NCBI GenBank assembly: GCA_944363995.1
Contig: CALVVV010000026.1
Coordinates: 1 to 16,612, forward strand
Direction of reading: 5' to 3'
Source: an uncultured Bacilli bacterium
GTDB taxonomy: Bacteria; Bacillota_I; Bacilli_A; RF39; UBA660
DNA length: 16,612 nt
The position numbers and the translations under genes are program-made. Shown piece by piece: positions 14,786 to 16,612 of the stretch. Each line of letters starts with the position of its first letter. The first letter of the stretch is position 1. Below the pieces are notes generated by a model. That model was not told the DNA's origin. It did no database searches and worked only from the letters and a program-made list of their open reading frames with translations.

Positions 14786-14788
14786 ATG
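14751..14788 (+). promoter_or_regulatory. ruvA ribosome binding site split by a hairpin
   Basis: AGAGGTG (14751-14757) is the only good Shine-Dalgarno before the ruvA ATG (14786), yet it is 28 nt away. The stem GTCGAG/CTCGAC (14760-14780) fills the gap; when it folds, only 7 nt (2 before, 5 after) remain between the site and the start codon. Confidence 0.45.
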
Positions 14789-15337
14789 TATGGATATATA
14801 AGAGGAAGTATTAAGGAAATTGAAAGTAATTATGTAATTTTAGATAATAACGGGATAGGTTATTTAATTTATACACCTAATCCATATTCTTTTAATATAA
14901 ATGAAGAATATACAATATATATATATCAAAATGTAAAAGAGGACGAAATTTCATTATATGGATTTAAATTAAAAGAAGAAAAAGAACTTTTTTTAAGGCT
15001 AATTGGGGTTAAAGGTTTGGGCTGTAAAATGGCTTTACCAATTATAGCAACAGGATCTATTAATGGGATAATTGATGCAATTGAAAGAGAAAATATTTTA
15101 TATTTAAAAAAATTTCCTAAAATTGGTGATAAAGTAGCTAGACAAATCATTTTAGATTTAAAAGGTAAATTAAATACTACTAATGTCATTAGTAACAATA
15201 ATAACGATGAATTAGTCGAAGTGTTAAAAGGTTTGGGTTATAAAACTAACGATATTTTAAAAGTTATTAAACAAGTAAATAATTCTCTACCTTTAGAAGA
15301 ACAAATTAAAGAAGCTTTAAAATTGTTTTTAAAATGA
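14786..15337 (+). CDS. ruvA: RuvA, Holliday junction DNA-binding protein
   Basis: RuvA tetramers bind four-way junctions and load the RuvB motor for branch migration. The 183-residue protein has the N-terminal OB-fold (MYGYIRGSI ... NGIGYLIY), two helix-hairpin-helix motifs (LIGVKGLGCKMALPII at about 71-86 and FPKIGDKVARQIILDL at about 110-125) and the C-terminal RuvB-binding domain (EVLKGLGYKTNDI ... IKEALKLFL). Length is slightly below the usual 190-205. ATG 14786 is chosen because RuvA proteins begin with this short hydrophobic stretch; the frame is open back to 14705 but that extension (DYVVERSTTYRKKERC) is not family-like. The stop TGA overlaps the ATG of the next gene. Confidence 0.93.
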   Translation: MYGYIRGSIKEIESNYVILDNNGIGYLIYTPNPYSFNINEEYTIYIYQNVKEDEISLYGFKLKEEKELFLRLIGVKGLGCKMALPIIATGSINGIIDAIERENILYLKKFPKIGDKVARQIILDLKGKLNTTNVISNNNNDELVEVLKGLGYKTNDILKVIKQVNNSLPLEEQIKEALKLFLK

Positions 15338-15834
15338 GAATAGCTATTGATTTTGACGATACAATCGTCGATACTACTAAAAAGGTAAGAGAATATTTAG
15401 ATAAATATAATATCCCATCATTTGAAAATTTTATAGAAAAAAGATCTTTTTATGTTAAACATATCGATGAAATTACCAAAGATTTAACTTTAAAACCTAA
15501 CGTTAAAGAAGTTTTAGATATTTTAAGTAAAGATAATGAATTATATATCATAACAGCACGCAGTGATTATTATTCTAATAATGTTAAATATTTAACTAAA
15601 GAGTTTGTTAAAAAAAACAAATTACCAATTAAAGAAATTTATTTTGATTGTTATGAAGAAGGCAAAGCAATTATGTGTGAAAAATTGCATATTGACTTAT
15701 TTATCGATGATTATGTTATTAATTGTTTAGAAGTAGAGAAAAAAGGAATAAAAGCCTTATTATTTAATGATAAATATGCAGGGTTAGATAGTGTTGATAA
15801 TTGGTTAGATATATTAAAATATATAAAGGAGTAG
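15334..15834 (+). CDS. HAD-superfamily 5'-nucleotidase-like protein
   Basis: A 166-residue HAD hydrolase resembling the short cytosolic 5'(3')-deoxyribonucleotidase (NT5C) group. Motif I DFDDTIVDT has Asp6 and Asp8, motif II is ITARSD at 73-78, Lys111 in EEGKA can serve as motif III, and FIDDY at 123-127 is motif IV. The substrate is not certain; nucleoside monophosphates or another small phosphate are possible. ATGA overlap with ruvA and a ruvB Shine-Dalgarno (AAGGAG, 15826-15831) inside its end place it firmly inside the ruv operon. Whether it has any repair-linked role, such as clearing nucleotides, cannot be told from sequence. Confidence 0.8.
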   Translation: MRIAIDFDDTIVDTTKKVREYLDKYNIPSFENFIEKRSFYVKHIDEITKDLTLKPNVKEVLDILSKDNELYIITARSDYYSNNVKYLTKEFVKKNKLPIKEIYFDCYEEGKAIMCEKLHIDLFIDDYVINCLEVEKKGIKALLFNDKYAGLDSVDNWLDILKYIKE

Positions 15835-15840
15835 ATTTTA

Positions 15841-16608
15841 ATGGATGAAAGAGTAGTTACTAATAAAGAATTACAAGAAGATACTTTTGAAAAATCGATT
15901 CGTCCTGATAGTATCGATGAGTATATTGGTCAAAGTGAAATTAAAGAAAACTTAATCGTCTTTATTAAAGCGGCAAAATTAAGAGAAGAACCTTTAGATC
16001 ATGTTTTATTATATGGTCCTCCTGGTTTGGGTAAAACCACTTTAGCATACATCATAGCTAATGAATTAGGAACTAATATTAAAACAGCTAGTGGACCAGC
16101 TATCGAAAAAACTGGTGATTTAGCAGCTATTTTGTCAACTTTAGAGCCTGGCGATGTTTTGTTTATCGATGAAATTCATCGTATTCCAAGATATATTGAG
16201 GAAGTATTATATTCAGCGATGGAAGATTTTACTTTAGATATAATCGTCGGTAGTGAATCAAGTAGTCGCAGCATTAAAATTGATTTACCACCCTTTACTT
16301 TGGTAGGAGCAACTACTAGAACTGGTGATTTAACTAGCCCATTAAGAGATCGATTTGGGATTATCGCTAAATTAAATTATTATACAGTTGATGAACTTGC
16401 ACAAATAGCCAAAAGAACTAGTCGTGTTTTAAATACACCAATTGAAGATGATGCGGCAGTTGAATTAGCTAAAAGAAGTCGTGGAACACCGAGAATTACT
16501 AATAGATTATTTAAAAGAGTAAGAGATTATGCTTTAGTTATGGGTAATGGTGTTATTGATAAAGAAATAACCACTATGGCTTTAGGTAAATTAATATTTT
16601 ATGTATAA
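15841..16608 (+). CDS. ruvB: RuvB, Holliday junction branch migration ATPase, C-terminus missing
   Basis: RuvB is the AAA+ motor that drives branch migration with RuvA. Present are Walker A GPPGLGKT at 59-66, Walker B DVLFIDEIH at 105-113, sensor 1 GATTR at 156-160, the LRDRFG arginine finger region at 168-173 and sensor 2 RGTPRI at 214-219. Start ATG 15841 has AAGGAG 9 nt upstream. The reading frame stops at 16606-16608 after 255 residues, straight after VIDKEITTMALGKL, where homologues of about 330-340 residues continue through the winged-helix DNA-binding domain. The last codons (IFYV) are not family-like. A frameshift, a real truncation or an error at the end of the assembled piece are all possible. 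Confidence 0.93.
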   Translation: MDERVVTNKELQEDTFEKSIRPDSIDEYIGQSEIKENLIVFIKAAKLREEPLDHVLLYGPPGLGKTTLAYIIANELGTNIKTASGPAIEKTGDLAAILSTLEPGDVLFIDEIHRIPRYIEEVLYSAMEDFTLDIIVGSESSSRSIKIDLPPFTLVGATTRTGDLTSPLRDRFGIIAKLNYYTVDELAQIAKRTSRVLNTPIEDDAAVELAKRSRGTPRITNRLFKRVRDYALVMGNGVIDKEITTMALGKLIFYV

Positions 16609-16612
16609 AGTT

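Overview
The window is a very AT-rich bacterial chromosome segment. It is read with the standard bacterial code: Trp is TGG throughout, and TGA is used as a stop. Gene content (AddA, YqeG/YqeH, PriA, Fmt, RuvA/RuvB), AGGTGAT-type Shine-Dalgarno sequences and the extreme A+T bias point to a low-GC Firmicute. A gut Bacilli lineage close to the Mollicutes (RF39 or Erysipelotrichia-like) is my inference and is not proven here.

Layout. 1-3108: end of a probable addB and the whole of addA (recombination nuclease/helicase). 3105-3233: a consensus promoter and a terminator with no ORF between them, a possible small RNA. 3228-4154 (minus): FkbM-type methyltransferase. 4261-5701: yqeG-yqeH, overlapping genes for a HAD phosphatase and a ribosome-assembly GTPase. 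5707-6067 (minus): decayed remains of a class I glutamine amidotransferase/PuuD-like hydrolase. 6102-7352 (minus): a collagen-like Gly-X-Thr protein with about twenty 27-bp repeats, diverging from a membrane-anchored surface protein with a cadherin-like beta-sandwich domain (7450-9396). 9454-14208: priA, a LemA-family gene, fmt and two small membrane proteins. 14209-14785: gene-free, with a terminator, a 139-bp MITE-like element flanked by 9-bp direct repeats, then a promoter and a roughly 325-nt leader to ruvA. 14786-16608: ruvA, a HAD nucleotidase-like gene and ruvB; ruvB stops early, four bases before the window ends.

How the genes work together. Most genes serve DNA maintenance (AddA end processing, PriA replication restart, RuvAB Holliday-junction migration) or translation (YqeH in 30S assembly, Fmt in initiator tRNA formylation). 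The collagen-like and cadherin-like genes form a small surface module. Most transcripts seem to start from extended -10 promoters (TGN-TATAAT) placed so close to the gene that the predicted RNA begins at or near the Shine-Dalgarno sequence.

Most interesting region: the ruvA leader. Its last 75 nt can form mutually exclusive hairpins, one of which hides the ribosome binding site. A third hairpin lies between the ribosome binding site and the start codon and would bring them to normal spacing when folded. These are readings by eye; no folding or database search was run.
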